Assembly: GCF_016239305.1 (NCBI RefSeq) | Contig: NZ_JAEHOQ010000015.1 | Location: 43,222 to 107,221, forward strand | Length of the DNA stretch: 64,000 nucleotides | Direction of reading: 5' to 3' | Source: Proteus vulgaris | Lineage (GTDB): Bacteria; Pseudomonadota; Gammaproteobacteria; Enterobacterales; Enterobacteriaceae | Part shown: positions 39,032 to 49,368 of the stretch, piece by piece | Position numbering within the stretch: position 1 is the first letter of the stretch | How the letters are laid out: each line of letters starts with the position of its first letter | Program-made: the position numbers and the translations under genes | Notes under the pieces: generated by a model | What the model saw: only the letters and a program-made list of their open reading frames with translations | What the model was told of the DNA's origin: nothing | Databases searched by the model: none

Positions 39032-41200
39032 ATGCTAGTCGCAACAAAAAAACGGATGACGTTGCAATTAACGAGTGCGATCATGGCATTGTTAATTTCA
39101 GCAACACCTGCATTGGCTCAAAATCAGAAGGACTCACTAGTGATGCCACCAAAAGCGAACAAAGTACCTCATGTGATGACAGAGCATGGAGATACGCGCA
39201 CCGATAATTATTATTGGCTACGAGATGATTCACGCAAAGATCCTAAAGTGCTTGATTATCTGAATGCTGAAAATGCTTATACCGAATCAGTGATGAAAGA
39301 AGGTAAAGCCCTTGAAGAAACACTCTTCAATGAGATGGTTAGCCGTATGGCTCAAAACGATGAGTCAGTACCCTATATTTATAATGGCTATACTTATCGT
39401 ACTATTTATCAAGAAGGTAAAGATTTTCCAATTTATCAGCGTAAGCCAGTTAATAGTGAAGGTGAATGGGAAGTCCTTGTTGATGGAAACGAGCGTGCTA
39501 AAGGGCATGAGTTCTATCAATTAGGTGATCTGACTATCAGCCCTGATAACAAACGTATAGCGATTGCTGAAGATAAAGAAGGACGCAGAAACTATAATGT
39601 AGCCTATAAAGAGTTATCGGATAACGCATGGAAAGAGAATGTGTTAACCAATATCTCGGCAAATTTAGTGTGGGCAAATGATAGCAAAACACTCTTTTAT
39701 GTTGATAAAGATCCACAAACGCTACTACCTTATCAAATATATCGTCATCAATATGGCACTGATCGTAAGCAAGACGTTAAAATCTTTGAAGAAAGCGACG
39801 ATCGTTTTTATACATGGATGGGTAAAAGTAAATCTGAAGATTACATTCTGGTGTCAATTGAAAGTTCAACAACATCAGAATCTCGCTTAATTGATGCAAA
39901 TGCGCCAGAAAAGCCGATGGTTATCTTCTCTGCACGTCAAGAAGGGCGCGAATATGACATTGACCATTTTAATGGTGAATTCTATATTCGTTCGAATCAT
40001 GAGAGTGAATTATTTGGTCTTTATAAAACTGCATCAATCGATAAACCTTGGAAAACCGTTATTGCACCACAAAAAGATGTCGATTTAGAAGGTTTTGATC
40101 TGTTTAATCGCTGGTTAGTTGTAGAAGAAAGAAAACAAGGTCTAGTGTCATTACGCCAAATTGATTGGAAAACAGGTCAATCAACTAATGTTACGTTTGA
40201 CGATCCTGTTTATATGGCATGGTTAGGATTTAACCCTCAAGCAGATAGTGAAGAGCTTCGCTTTGGTTATACATCCATGACAACACCATCTTCAACTTAT
40301 CAATGGAATATGCAAACACATCAAAAGCAACTGCTTAAACAGCAAGAAGTAAAAGGCTTTGCACGTGATTTGTATGAAAGTGAGCGCATTTGGGTAAAAG
40401 CACAAGATGGTGTTGACGTTCCTGTATCATTGGTTTATCGCAAAGACTTATTTAAGAAAGGTGAAAATCCTATCTTAATTTATGGTTATGGCTCTTACGG
40501 TAGTAGCATTGATCCTTCATTTAGCTCACCTCGTTTAAGTTTGTTAGACAGAGGTTTCGTCTATGCGATTGTGCATGTGCGTGGTGGTGGTGAATTAGGT
40601 AAACGTTGGTATAACCAAGGTAAAATGGAGCATAAAGTTAATACTTTTACTGATTTTATTGATGCTACTAAATATCTAATTGCCGAAGGTTATGGAGCAC
40701 CTAAACACGTTTATGCTATGGGCGGTAGCGCGGGTGGATTATTAATGGGGGCCGTTGTGAATATGGCACCAGAATTATACCGTGGTGTTGTATCTCAAGT
40801 TCCATTTGTGGATGTTGTGACAACAATGCTCGATGCTTCAATTCCTTTAACAACAGGGGAATATGAAGAGTGGGGAAACCCTGCAGAGAAAGAGGTTTAT
40901 TTCCGCTTAAAATCATATAGCCCATACGACAATGTAGTTGCTAAGGCTTATCCTCATTTATTAGTTACAACGGGATTACATGATTCACAAGTACAATATT
41001 GGGAGCCGGCAAAATGGGTTGCTAAATTGCGTGAATTAAAAACAGATAATAATTTGTTATTACTTGATACCAATATGAGTGCAGGACATGGTGGTAAATC
41101 AGGACGTTTTAATCGTTTACGCGATACTGCAAAAGAATATGCCTTTATTCTGATGTTAGAACAACCTGAAGTCTATTTTAAATCTCAAAATATTAATTAG
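39032..41200 (+). CDS. S9A prolyl-oligopeptidase family, oligopeptidase B with signal peptide
   Basis: 722 aa serine peptidase. N-terminal beta-propeller (about 40-440), then alpha/beta hydrolase domain. Catalytic triad as read: Ser566 in GGSAGG, Asp651 in GLHDSQV, His686 in AGHGGKSGR. The N-terminus VPHVMTEHGDTRTDNYYWLRDDSR identifies the oligopeptidase B group, which cuts small peptides after Lys/Arg. Unlike the usual cytosolic enzyme it begins with a signal-like stretch (LQLTSAIMALLISATPALA, cleavage before QNQ at about residue 30), so it is probably periplasmic. It lies 28 bp after the TonB-like gene and is followed by a weak hairpin, then the receptor. The ribosome-binding site AAGGAAAT is eleven bases off. 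Confidence 0.9.
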   Translation: MLVATKKRMTLQLTSAIMALLISATPALAQNQKDSLVMPPKANKVPHVMTEHGDTRTDNYYWLRDDSRKDPKVLDYLNAENAYTESVMKEGKALEETLFNEMVSRMAQNDESVPYIYNGYTYRTIYQEGKDFPIYQRKPVNSEGEWEVLVDGNERAKGHEFYQLGDLTISPDNKRIAIAEDKEGRRNYNVAYKELSDNAWKENVLTNISANLVWANDSKTLFYVDKDPQTLLPYQIYRHQYGTDRKQDVKIFEESDDRFYTWMGKSKSEDYILVSIESSTTSESRLIDANAPEKPMVIFSARQEGREYDIDHFNGEFYIRSNHESELFGLYKTASIDKPWKTVIAPQKDVDLEGFDLFNRWLVVEERKQGLVSLRQIDWKTGQSTNVTFDDPVYMAWLGFNPQADSEELRFGYTSMTTPSSTYQWNMQTHQKQLLKQQEVKGFARDLYESERIWVKAQDGVDVPVSLVYRKDLFKKGENPILIYGYGSYGSSIDPSFSSPRLSLLDRGFVYAIVHVRGGGELGKRWYNQGKMEHKVNTFTDFIDATKYLIAEGYGAPKHVYAMGGSAGGLLMGAVVNMAPELYRGVVSQVPFVDVVTTMLDASIPLTTGEYEEWGNPAEKEVYFRLKSYSPYDNVVAKAYPHLLVTTGLHDSQVQYWEPAKWVAKLRELKTDNNLLLLDTNMSAGHGGKSGRFNRLRDTAKEYAFILMLEQPEVYFKSQNIN

Positions 41201-41237
41201 GTTAGTAAGTAATAATAAATAAATTTAATAAAATTAG

Positions 41238-41262
41238 ACTGTCTCTCTTAATGAGAGGCAGT
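41238..41262 (+). terminator. Weak terminator between peptidase and receptor genes
   Basis: A 10-bp stem with one G-U pair (41238-41247 with 41253-41262), 5-nt loop, followed by an imperfect T-rich tail. It may attenuate rather than end transcription. Confidence 0.55.
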
Positions 41263-41286
41263 ACTATTATTTAAATCTAATATAAC

Positions 41287-41305
41287 AATAATAATATTAT
41301 TTCTT
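41287..41305 (+). promoter_or_regulatory. Possible Fur box upstream of the TonB-dependent receptor
   Basis: AATAATAATATTATTTC region matches the 19-bp Fur consensus at about 12 positions and contains the palindrome AATAATATTATT. It lies about 80 bp before the receptor start. AT-rich background makes this weak on its own. Confidence 0.35.
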
Positions 41306-41367
41306 ATTTTGTTTTTTATATAAAGCAGTGTGAGCCTATTTTAATAAAAAGAAAGAATAGGTTTATT

Positions 41368-43611
41368 ATGAAACTCACAAGGAAAATACTTAGCACTCTT
41401 ATATTATTTTCGGGTGTTAATCATTTTGCTATCGCATCTGAAACAGATAAAGCGATTCAATTTAGTAGCTTAAAAATTTCTGCAGCACAAAAAGAAACAC
41501 CAGAACAAAAAGCATTGGGAAAACCAGGTGCTTATAGTTCTATTGGTGAAATTAATAATCTAGAGTCTGTTGAACAAGCATTACGATCAACGCCGGGCAC
41601 ATATACTCAAATGGATATAAGTCAACCCGGAGTGAGTGTTAATATTCGCGGTCTTAGTGGTTTTGGGCGCGTTAATATGATGGTAGATGGTGTTACGCAA
41701 ACGATGTATAGCACATCACCTAGTCAATATGCTCATGGCGCACAACCTTACAATCAATTTAATACCATGATTGATCCGAATTTTATTATTAAAATCGATA
41801 TTTCTCGTGGTCAACAAGATGGTGAAAATAGCATAAATGCCTTAGCGGGTAGCGCTAATTTTAAAACAATTGGTGTCGAGGATATTTTATTTGAAGGAAA
41901 TTCATGGGGGGTAAGAAGTAAAGCGGCTGGAGGTACTAATGGATTAGGTTATAACGGCATGATCGCTTTTGCAGGACAACGCTCTTTATTTAATGATAAT
42001 GGTACAGTTGGTGCAATGCTTGCATTGAGTGGACACAAAATAGAATCGTCTTATAAAAATGGTGCAGGTTTTAATAGTGAAGAATTTTCGACCAGCAAAG
42101 AATTTAATCAAAGACCACACTCAGAACTTACTAAAATAAATATTAAACCCAACGATTCTCATGAATTAGAATTAAGTGGTCGTTTTTATAACAATAACTT
42201 TAATCGCCGTAAAATTGATGCTAAAGATTATTACGCAAAATATCGCTATACACCTTTAAATGATTTATTTGATAGTGAAATTCTACTTAGCCACAGTCAA
42301 GCATCACAAAAGTTTGAGGGTGATTCTCTTGTGAGTTTGCGTGAAGCAAATGCTAAAAATATATCTGACTCATTAGTGGCAAAAAATACCAGCCGTTTTA
42401 ATTATGGTGAATTAGATATGGCATTAATGCTTGGCTCTAAATTAATGTCAACAGAATACAAACGCAGTGTTATTGCACCTTCTACTGATCCGTGGCAATC
42501 ACAAAATATGATTGAATATAATACCTTTGCACCTAAAGGAAAAAATGATTTGACCAGCTTTTTCTCACAGATGAAATTTGAATACGATATTTATACGTTA
42601 GATCTCAATTTAAATTACGTCGATTATCATATTAAAGGGCGAAAACCTGCTTGTGATCCACGTGCAGCTTGCTTCCCAGAGGGTGAAATGAATGTCAATC
42701 GACATGATAGAAATTGGGATCCAGGAATGTTACTTTCTGCGGAAATTATTCCTGAGTTTCAGCCATTTGTCAGCTATGCACAAACAATGAGAGCTCCTAC
42801 CTCACAAGAGATCTTTTTTGCCAATGAAGGTGGTGCTTCAATGAATCCATTCTTAAAAAGTGAAAAAGCCGATACCGTTCAAATTGGCTTTAATAGCTAT
42901 CGCCCAGATTTAATTATTGAAGGTGACAGTTTACGATTTAAAGGATTGTGGTATCACACAAAAATTAAAGATTACATCTCCAGTGATTCTTATTTTGTTT
43001 GTAAAGGTGGTGTACGTTGTAAAAATGACGGCTCTTTAACGGATGAGGATTATGCGGGAATTGAATATGATGGCAATATTTTTCTGTATACCAATAGCCT
43101 TGAGCCTGTAACTTTACGCGGTTATGAACTTCAAGCAAATTATGATGCAGGCGTATTTTACACAAACCTTTCTTACAGCGATCAGCGTACATCTCAACCG
43201 ACTTCAATTGCTAGCACAGATTTTGGGCAAACACCTGCCTCTGAATTACCTAAATATTATGCCTCTATTGATACTGGTGTTCGTTTTTTTGATGACCAGT
43301 CACTAGAATTAGGTACTGTGATCCAAATCACAGGAAAATCGCGTAAATCTTCACCTGAAGGTGTTGATTTTGATACGGGTAAAGTCCCTATGGTGCAACA
43401 AGATAATATCCCAACGGTTATTGATCTTTATAGTAATTACAAAATTAATAAGAATATTTCTTTGAAATTTGCAGTGCATAATTTAATGAATAAAAACTAT
43501 TCTAATGCGCTTGATAGAAGTAATTCAGCGCCAATTATGCAAGAGCCGGGAAGTAATACTCAAACAGCTCGAGGTAGAAGCTATCTATTTGCAGGAGAAG
43601 TACGATTTTAA
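41368..43611 (+). CDS. TonB-dependent outer-membrane receptor, haem/haemoprotein type (HasR/HpuB-like)
   Basis: 747 aa. Signal peptide about 1-23 (ILSTLILFSGVNHFAIA), a TonB-box-like FSSLKIS, plug domain (about 55-170: VEQALRSTPGTYTQMDISQPGVSVNIRGLSGFGRVNMMVDGVTQ, key part VNIRGLSGFGRVNMMVDG), and a 22-strand barrel ending in Phe. NFIIKIDISRG is typical of plug ends. Two Cys pairs in predicted loops (KPACDPRAACFPEG, YFVCKGGVRCKNDG) recall haemophore/haemoprotein receptors. The haem ligand is inferred from context (ChaN-like lipoprotein, HasB-like TonB) rather than from a diagnostic motif. Other ferric-chelate substrates remain possible. Confidence 0.87.
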   Translation: MKLTRKILSTLILFSGVNHFAIASETDKAIQFSSLKISAAQKETPEQKALGKPGAYSSIGEINNLESVEQALRSTPGTYTQMDISQPGVSVNIRGLSGFGRVNMMVDGVTQTMYSTSPSQYAHGAQPYNQFNTMIDPNFIIKIDISRGQQDGENSINALAGSANFKTIGVEDILFEGNSWGVRSKAAGGTNGLGYNGMIAFAGQRSLFNDNGTVGAMLALSGHKIESSYKNGAGFNSEEFSTSKEFNQRPHSELTKINIKPNDSHELELSGRFYNNNFNRRKIDAKDYYAKYRYTPLNDLFDSEILLSHSQASQKFEGDSLVSLREANAKNISDSLVAKNTSRFNYGELDMALMLGSKLMSTEYKRSVIAPSTDPWQSQNMIEYNTFAPKGKNDLTSFFSQMKFEYDIYTLDLNLNYVDYHIKGRKPACDPRAACFPEGEMNVNRHDRNWDPGMLLSAEIIPEFQPFVSYAQTMRAPTSQEIFFANEGGASMNPFLKSEKADTVQIGFNSYRPDLIIEGDSLRFKGLWYHTKIKDYISSDSYFVCKGGVRCKNDGSLTDEDYAGIEYDGNIFLYTNSLEPVTLRGYELQANYDAGVFYTNLSYSDQRTSQPTSIASTDFGQTPASELPKYYASIDTGVRFFDDQSLELGTVIQITGKSRKSSPEGVDFDTGKVPMVQQDNIPTVIDLYSNYKINKNISLKFAVHNLMNKNYSNALDRSNSAPIMQEPGSNTQTARGRSYLFAGEVRF

Positions 43612-43646
43612 TATAACGTAATAATTATCTTAAAGTATAAATAATA

Positions 43647-43681
43647 AAAAACGGCACCAATATTATTTTGATGCCGTTTTT
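43647..43681. terminator. Bidirectional terminator between receptor gene and xseA
   Basis: A 10-bp perfect stem (43647-43656 with 43672-43681), 15-nt loop; T-runs on both strands suit the two convergent genes. Confidence 0.9.
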
Positions 43682-43720
43682 CTTTTGTATTTATATAAAG
43701 CTTAAGTTACTCGATTTGAC

Positions 43721-45103
43721 CTAATCGTTATTTTTAGAGGTTATTTTGCGTTTTGCTCTTATCTTTTGTGTTTTCACCACTTCACTGGTGATCCAACCAT
43801 CTTCAACACGAGTTTTTAATGGATCGCCCACTTTCACCTGTTTGGTATTTTTCAGTACTTCTCCAGACCCTGTTTCACTAATACTGTAACCACGAGAAAG
43901 TGTTGCGAGAGGACTCACACTTTCTAAACGAGAACAACTAATAGCGAACTGTTCACGTTGACGAGATAGCTGTTGTGAAATACTTTCTCGCATACGGTAA
44001 ATCAACAGCTGTTGTTGGCGAAGTAATGCTTGAATTTGGGAACTAGGCTCTTGGTAATTAAGGCGTTTTTGTAGTTGTGTTTGTTGATGTTGTTTGGCTT
44101 GTAATAGTCGTTGAAAACTAGAAACTAAACGCTGTTGTGTTGAAGCTAATACATTTTGCTGACGAGCAAGACGTAAATGAGGGTGTTGCTGCTGTAAACG
44201 ATGATGAAGCTGTGTTATTGCGCGTAATTTTTTTGCTAAATAGTAATCCATTGCCATTTCAAGGCGTTGTTGTTGTGATTGCAATTGGCGCAATAGCTCA
44301 AGTTTATTACGACTGATTAGTTCTGCTGCTGCAGAAGGCGTTGGCGCCCTAAGGTCGGCAATAAAATCAGCTATGGTCACATCAGTTTCATGACCAACCG
44401 CACTTACAATAGGAATTTCACTGGCAAAAATAGCGCGAGCAACGCGTTCATCATTAAATGCCCAGAGATCTTCTAATGAACCACCGCCACGACCAACAAT
44501 TAAGACATCACACTCTTGACGGCGGTTAGCAAGTTCAATAGCACGAACAATTTGCATAGGTGCATCAGCGCCTTGAACAGCAGTTGGATAGATAAGCACT
44601 GGCAAAGAAGGATCACGACGACGAAGGATATTTAAAATGTCGTGTAGTGCTGCGCCTGTTGATGAAGTGATAATACCAATTTGTTTTGCAGGTGATGGCA
44701 GGGGATTTTTATGAATAGCATCAAATAAACCTTCTGCACTGAGTTTTTGTTTTAATAGCTCAAACTGTTGTTGTAAAAGCCCGTCACCAGCAGGTTGCAT
44801 ACTTTCAACAATCAATTGGTAATCACCTCGTGGCTCATACAATGTGATTGTTGCACGCACTAAGACTTGCTGACCGTGTTGAGGGCGAAAAGTAACTTTG
44901 CTATTTTGCCCACGAAACATCGCTGCTCTAATTTGGGCGTTAGTATCTTTTAACGTAAAATACCAGTGACCAGAAGAGGGTTGAGTAAAATTGGAAATTT
45001 CAGCACTGATCCAAATGCGACCCATTTCCATTTCTAATAATTGGCGAACGGTCTTATTTAGACGGCTAACAGTAAAAATATTATTGTTTATTGGTAGTGT
45101 CAT
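43721..45103 (-). CDS. xseA: Exodeoxyribonuclease VII large subunit
   Basis: 460 aa. Single-strand-specific exonuclease that acts with XseB. N-terminal OB fold (about 10-100: [28 protein letters not shown]), catalytic exonuclease_VII_L domain with [35 protein letters not shown] and [17 protein letters not shown], then a Gln-rich coiled coil (about 280-400). Divergent from guaB, as in E. coli. Confidence 0.97.
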   Translation of the reverse strand: MTLPINNNIFTVSRLNKTVRQLLEMEMGRIWISAEISNFTQPSSGHWYFTLKDTNAQIRAAMFRGQNSKVTFRPQHGQQVLVRATITLYEPRGDYQLIVESMQPAGDGLLQQQFELLKQKLSAEGLFDAIHKNPLPSPAKQIGIITSSTGAALHDILNILRRRDPSLPVLIYPTAVQGADAPMQIVRAIELANRRQECDVLIVGRGGGSLEDLWAFNDERVARAIFASEIPIVSAVGHETDVTIADFIADLRAPTPSAAAELISRNKLELLRQLQSQQQRLEMAMDYYLAKKLRAITQLHHRLQQQHPHLRLARQQNVLASTQQRLVSSFQRLLQAKQHQQTQLQKRLNYQEPSSQIQALLRQQQLLIYRMRESISQQLSRQREQFAISCSRLESVSPLATLSRGYSISETGSGEVLKNTKQVKVGDPLKTRVEDGWITSEVVKTQKIRAKRKITSKNND

Positions 45104-45195
45104 GTGAGCCAGATCAAATTTTAAAACAAAGACTTAATTGATTGATACTACCTAAGTTCGCGGCAGGATCAATAAAAATTTTGAAAAAAAGCTAG

Positions 45196-45233
45196 AAGCA
45201 ACCGATTACGGTGTGTATAATTCCGCGGCAATA
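45196..45233 (+). promoter_or_regulatory. guaB promoter with PurR operator and GC-rich discriminator
   Basis: AAGCAACCGATTACGG (45196-45211) fits ANGCAANCGNTTNCNT at all specified bases but the last. A perfect -10 TATAAT follows at 45216-45221, so PurR would sit on the spacer. After the -10 comes CCGCGG, a GC-rich discriminator typical of stringently controlled promoters such as E. coli guaB. Confidence 0.82.
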
Positions 45234-45272
45234 TTTTCTATTTCCTAAAAGCCGCCTTGGTGAGATATTGCT

Positions 45273-46739
45273 ATGTTACGAATTAAAAAAGAAGCACTTA
45301 CATTTGATGATGTTTTGTTAGTTCCTGCACACTCCACTGTTCTTCCTAATACTGCCGACTTGTCTACTCAACTGACTGAAACAATCCGCCTAAATGTTCC
45401 TATGCTTTCTGCTGCAATGGATACTGTGACTGAAGCGCCTTTAGCTATCGCATTAGCTCAAGAAGGTGGAATTGGTTTTATCCACAAAAACATGTCTATT
45501 GAACGCCAAGCTGAAGAAGTTCGCCGTGTGAAAAAACATGAAAGTGGTGTTGTCACTGATCCTATCACCGTAACACCAGAAACGTCTCTGCGTGAAGTTC
45601 AAGCAATGACAGAACGCAATGGCTTTGCAGGTTATCCTGTTGTGACTAATGATAACGAATTAGTTGGTATTATTACCGGCCGTGATGTTCGTTTTGTGAC
45701 AGATTTAGACCAACCTGTTACTGCGGTAATGACCCCTAAAGAACGCTTAGTGACAGTTCAAGAAGGTGAAGCACGCGATATCGTTATGCAAAAAATGCAT
45801 GAGAAACGTGTAGAAAAAGCGTTAGTGGTTGATAACCACTTCCACCTGAAAGGTATGATCACAGTAAAAGACTTCAAAAAAGCAGAACGCAAACCTAATG
45901 CTTGTAAAGATGAGCATGGTCGTTTACGTGTTGGTGCTGCTGTTGGTGCAGGTGCGGGTAATGAAGAGCGTGTGGCTGCATTAGTTGCTGCTGGCGTTGA
46001 TGTTTTACTTATTGACTCTTCTCACGGTCATTCTGAAGGTGTACTACAGCGTATTCGCGATACTCGTGCTTTATATCCTAACTTACCTATTATTGGTGGC
46101 AATGTTGCAACCGCAGAAGGTGCTTTAGCATTAGCGGATGCTGGTGTAAGTGCGGTTAAAGTAGGTATCGGCCCAGGATCAATTTGTACAACACGTATCG
46201 TAACAGGTGTTGGTGTTCCGCAAATTACGGCTATTGCAGATGCGGTTGAAGCATTAAAAGGTCGCAATATTCCAGTGATTGCTGATGGTGGTATTCGTTT
46301 CTCTGGTGATATCGCGAAAGCATTAGCGGCGGGTGCGGCTTGCGTTATGGTTGGTTCAATGTTTGCAGGTACTGAAGAATCTCCAGGTGAAATTGAACTA
46401 TTCCAAGGTCGCTCTTATAAATCATATCGTGGTATGGGTTCATTAGGCGCTATGTCTAAAGGTTCATCAGATCGTTACTTCCAAACTGATAATGCTGCAG
46501 ACAAATTAGTACCAGAAGGTATTGAAGGCCGTGTTGCTTATAAAGGCTTATTGAAAACCATCGTTCACCAACAAATGGGTGGTTTACGTTCATGCATGGG
46601 CTTAACCGGTTGCGCAACCATTAAAGAATTAAATACTAAAGCTGAATTCGTTCGTATCAGTGGTGCGGGTATTCAGGAAAGCCATGTTCATGATGTTACT
46701 ATCACAAAAGAATCACCTAATTATCGCTTAGGTATGTAA
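45273..46739 (+). CDS. guaB: IMP dehydrogenase
   Basis: First step of GMP synthesis: NAD-dependent oxidation of IMP to XMP. 488 aa. TIM barrel interrupted by a CBS pair (about 93-205, with [14 protein letters not shown] and [20 protein letters not shown]); the catalytic Cys305 lies in [15 protein letters not shown]; the mobile flap has [19 protein letters not shown] domains of the family bind ATP and (p)ppGpp/GTP. First gene of guaBA, divergent from xseA. GGTGAG ribosome-binding site before ATG 45273. Confidence 0.98.
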   Translation: MLRIKKEALTFDDVLLVPAHSTVLPNTADLSTQLTETIRLNVPMLSAAMDTVTEAPLAIALAQEGGIGFIHKNMSIERQAEEVRRVKKHESGVVTDPITVTPETSLREVQAMTERNGFAGYPVVTNDNELVGIITGRDVRFVTDLDQPVTAVMTPKERLVTVQEGEARDIVMQKMHEKRVEKALVVDNHFHLKGMITVKDFKKAERKPNACKDEHGRLRVGAAVGAGAGNEERVAALVAAGVDVLLIDSSHGHSEGVLQRIRDTRALYPNLPIIGGNVATAEGALALADAGVSAVKVGIGPGSICTTRIVTGVGVPQITAIADAVEALKGRNIPVIADGGIRFSGDIAKALAAGAACVMVGSMFAGTEESPGEIELFQGRSYKSYRGMGSLGAMSKGSSDRYFQTDNAADKLVPEGIEGRVAYKGLLKTIVHQQMGGLRSCMGLTGCATIKELNTKAEFVRISGAGIQESHVHDVTITKESPNYRLGM

Positions 46740-46750
46740 TTTATTCCGAG

Positions 46751-46785
46751 AAAGGCTTGTGATAATAATACTGATCAAGCCTTTT
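46751..46785 (+). terminator. Intercistronic terminator-like hairpin in guaBA
   Basis: AAAGGCTTG (46751-46759) pairs perfectly with CAAGCCTTT (46776-46784), 16-nt loop, then TTTAACTTTATG. Between guaB and guaA, it would be a partial terminator or an mRNA-processing/stability element. Confidence 0.6.
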
Positions 46786-46822
46786 AACTTTATGACTTTA
46801 TCTGTTTTGGAATTCACCACAA

Positions 46823-48400
46823 ATGACAGCAAATATCCATAATCATCGCATTCTTATCCTTGATTTCGGTTCACAGTATACGCAACTTATTGCACGCCGT
46901 ATTCGTGAAATCGGTGTTTATTGTGAACTCTGGGCATGGGATGTAACCGAAGAGCAAATTCGCGAATTTAATCCTAATGGTATTATTTTGTCTGGTGGTC
47001 CTGAAAGTACGACAGAAGATAACAGCCCTCGTGCACCAGAATATGTATTTAATGCAGGTGTTCCTGTATTAGGTATTTGTTATGGCATGCAAACGATGTC
47101 GATGCAATTAGGTGGCGATGTTGAAGTCTCTGGTGAGCGTGAATTTGGTTATTCACAAGTTGAAATTCGTGAAACTTGTGCGTTATTCCGCGATATTCAA
47201 GATTCAGTAAGTGAAGATGGCAAACCATTATTAGATGTATGGATGAGCCACGGCGATAAAGTAACCGCTATCCCTTCAGATTTCATCACAGTAGCAAGCA
47301 CTGAAACCTGCCCGTTTGCTATAATGGCTAATGAAGAAAAACGCTTCTATGGCGTTCAATTCCATCCAGAAGTGACACATACACACCAAGGTTTAGCGAT
47401 TTTAAAACGTTTTGTATTAGATATCTGTGGCTGTGATGCATTGTGGACTTCGGCTGCAATTATTGAAGACACCGTTGCTCGTTTAAAAGAGCAAATTGGT
47501 GATGATCACGTTATTTTAGCGTTATCAGGCGGTGTCGATTCCTCTGTTACCGCATTGCTATTAAACCGTGCAATTGGTAAACGTTTAACCTGCGTATTTG
47601 TTGATAACGGTTTACTGCGTCTGAATGAAGCAGAGCAAGTGATGGAAATGTTTAAAGGTAAGTTTGACCTTAATATTATCCATGTTGAAGCAGAAGATCG
47701 TTTCTTGACTGCGCTGAAAGGCGAAAGTGATCCAGAGAAAAAACGTAAAATCATAGGTCATTCTTTTATTGAGATTTTCGATGAAGAAGCTCTTAAACAG
47801 CCACAAGTTAAATGGTTAGCACAAGGTACTATTTATCCAGATGTAATTGAATCAGCGGCATCTGCAACAGGCAAAGCGCATGTAATTAAATCACACCATA
47901 ATGTGGGCGGTTTACCTGATGACATGAAACTGGGTTTAGTTGAACCATTAAAAGAGCTGTTTAAAGATGAAGTGCGTAAAATTGGCCTAGAATTAGGTTT
48001 ACCTTACGATATGCTTTATCGCCATCCATTCCCAGGACCGGGTTTAGGCGTTCGTGTTTTAGGTGAGATCAAAAAAGAGTACTGTGATTTATTGCGTCGT
48101 GCTGATGCTATCTTTATTGAAGAACTGCATAAAGCTGACTTATATAATAAAGTGAGCCAAGCATTTACCGTGTTCTTACCTGTGCGTTCAGTCGGTGTAA
48201 TGGGTGATGGCCGTAAATATGACTGGGTTGTTTCATTACGTGCAGTTGAAACCGTGGACTTTATGACAGCGCATTGGGCACATTTACCGTATGACTTCTT
48301 AGGTCGTGTTTCTAACCGTATTATCAATGAAGTGGGCGGAATTTCCCGTGTTGTTTATGATATCAGCGGTAAGCCACCAGCAACAATTGAGTGGGAATAA
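46823..48400 (+). CDS. guaA: GMP synthase (glutamine-hydrolysing)
   Basis: Aminates XMP to GMP with glutamine and ATP. 525 aa. Class I glutaminase domain (about 1-205) with nucleophile Cys in GICYGMQTM and FHPEVTH; ATP pyrophosphatase domain with PP-loop [14 protein letters not shown] at about 233-246; C-terminal dimer domain ending KPPATIEWE. Follows guaB by 83 bp. The 3' end is an integration target for genomic islands in many bacteria, but no integrase or second att copy is visible here. Confidence 0.98.
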   Translation: MTANIHNHRILILDFGSQYTQLIARRIREIGVYCELWAWDVTEEQIREFNPNGIILSGGPESTTEDNSPRAPEYVFNAGVPVLGICYGMQTMSMQLGGDVEVSGEREFGYSQVEIRETCALFRDIQDSVSEDGKPLLDVWMSHGDKVTAIPSDFITVASTETCPFAIMANEEKRFYGVQFHPEVTHTHQGLAILKRFVLDICGCDALWTSAAIIEDTVARLKEQIGDDHVILALSGGVDSSVTALLLNRAIGKRLTCVFVDNGLLRLNEAEQVMEMFKGKFDLNIIHVEAEDRFLTALKGESDPEKKRKIIGHSFIEIFDEEALKQPQVKWLAQGTIYPDVIESAASATGKAHVIKSHHNVGGLPDDMKLGLVEPLKELFKDEVRKIGLELGLPYDMLYRHPFPGPGLGVRVLGEIKKEYCDLLRRADAIFIEELHKADLYNKVSQAFTVFLPVRSVGVMGDGRKYDWVVSLRAVETVDFMTAHWAHLPYDFLGRVSNRIINEVGGISRVVYDISGKPPATIEWE

Positions 48401-48444
48401 AATACCGTTTATCAGCAATAGTTGATAAAGGTTAAAAAACCAAG

Positions 48445-48474
48445 AGCCATCAGTATGTTACTGGTGGCTTTTTT
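48445..48474 (+). terminator. guaBA terminator
   Basis: An 11-bp stem with one G-U pair (48445-48455 with 48459-48469), 3-nt loop and six T. An additional stem near 48404-48432 (TTTATCA/TTGATAAA) may stack on it. Confidence 0.85.
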
Positions 48475-48482
48475 GTATACCG

Positions 48483-49106
48483 CTATTCTTTAGTGATAGG
48501 ATTATTTTTATAAATAATAAATTCAATAAAGTTTTGAATTGATATTTGCTCACTTAAAGGTAATTTAGAATAGGCTTTTCTATCGTAATTAATAACACCT
48601 TTATCATTCTTAGGGATTAATAATTCATAAGCTTGGCGATCCATTGCTTTAGCTATAGCATCAATGCTTTCAGCTGTAGCACTTGATTCACAATTAATAA
48701 TACGGTTAACCGTTGATTGCGCAAGACCTGAGTCAACGGAGAGTTTAATTCTTGACTTGATACCATCATTTAACATGAATGTAGAGATGTTATCTGAAAG
48801 GATATTACCGATTTCTGTTGGAATATATTCTTCTTTTTCTGATTCCGCATAACCTTCTTTCAAATGGTCTATGTCCATCCAATATTTGCTAATCTTAGTT
48901 ATATATTCAATTTTTCGTGACATGGGATCGGTAAGTTCACGATGACTTTTTAAGTCTTTTGGTGACAGGTAACGAGATATCATACTCGGTGCTACACCTA
49001 ATGCTTCAGCAAGTTTCTTTTGCTTTCCTTTATAATGATGTTCAAGAATATAAATCAAATTATTTTTTCTTATTTCTGCAATACTTCTTATATCGTTAGT
49101 GTTCAT
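48483..49106 (-). CDS. Putative double-HTH transcriptional regulator
   Basis: 207 aa. The N-terminal half has an XRE-like helix-turn-helix GKQKKLAEALGVAPSMISRYLS at about 27-48, and the C-terminal half has a second, SVDSGLAQSTVNRIINCESS near 122-141 followed by ESIDAIAKAMDRQAYELLIP, the typical end of a Cro/CI-type domain. Two XRE-like domains in one chain are unusual; an intramolecular duplication or dimer-like binding is possible. A good CGGAG ribosome-binding site precedes ATG 49106. It is the first accessory gene after guaA, convergent with it. Target unknown. Confidence 0.75.
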   Translation of the reverse strand: MNTNDIRSIAEIRKNNLIYILEHHYKGKQKKLAEALGVAPSMISRYLSPKDLKSHRELTDPMSRKIEYITKISKYWMDIDHLKEGYAESEKEEYIPTEIGNILSDNISTFMLNDGIKSRIKLSVDSGLAQSTVNRIINCESSATAESIDAIAKAMDRQAYELLIPKNDKGVINYDRKAYSKLPLSEQISIQNFIEFIIYKNNPITKE

Positions 49107-49368
49107 AGAGAACTCCGATAGATAAAAAATTACAAATGGATATTTTGTAGTTAAATATTACTATTTTGGTTATTTTTATCTATAGTGTTTTGAATATGAT
49201 TAAAATTTAATTTAGTAGCTAATCTTTATAATTATATATTTTTTTATTTTAAAACAGATAGTCTTCTGACTCAACAAAACCTTGAAATAGAACATATATT
49301 GCGACATCGTGTAAAGAATAATTACTGGATCTAATACATTTCATATAGCTGGAAAATAATGAGATTTA

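Noticed and set aside
48380..48400. guaA 3' end as an attachment site for a genomic island
   Set aside because: No integrase gene is seen in the window and I found no second copy of the guaA terminal sequence; AAGTGGGAATTTTAT near 59752 shares only about nine bases and is part of a terminator.
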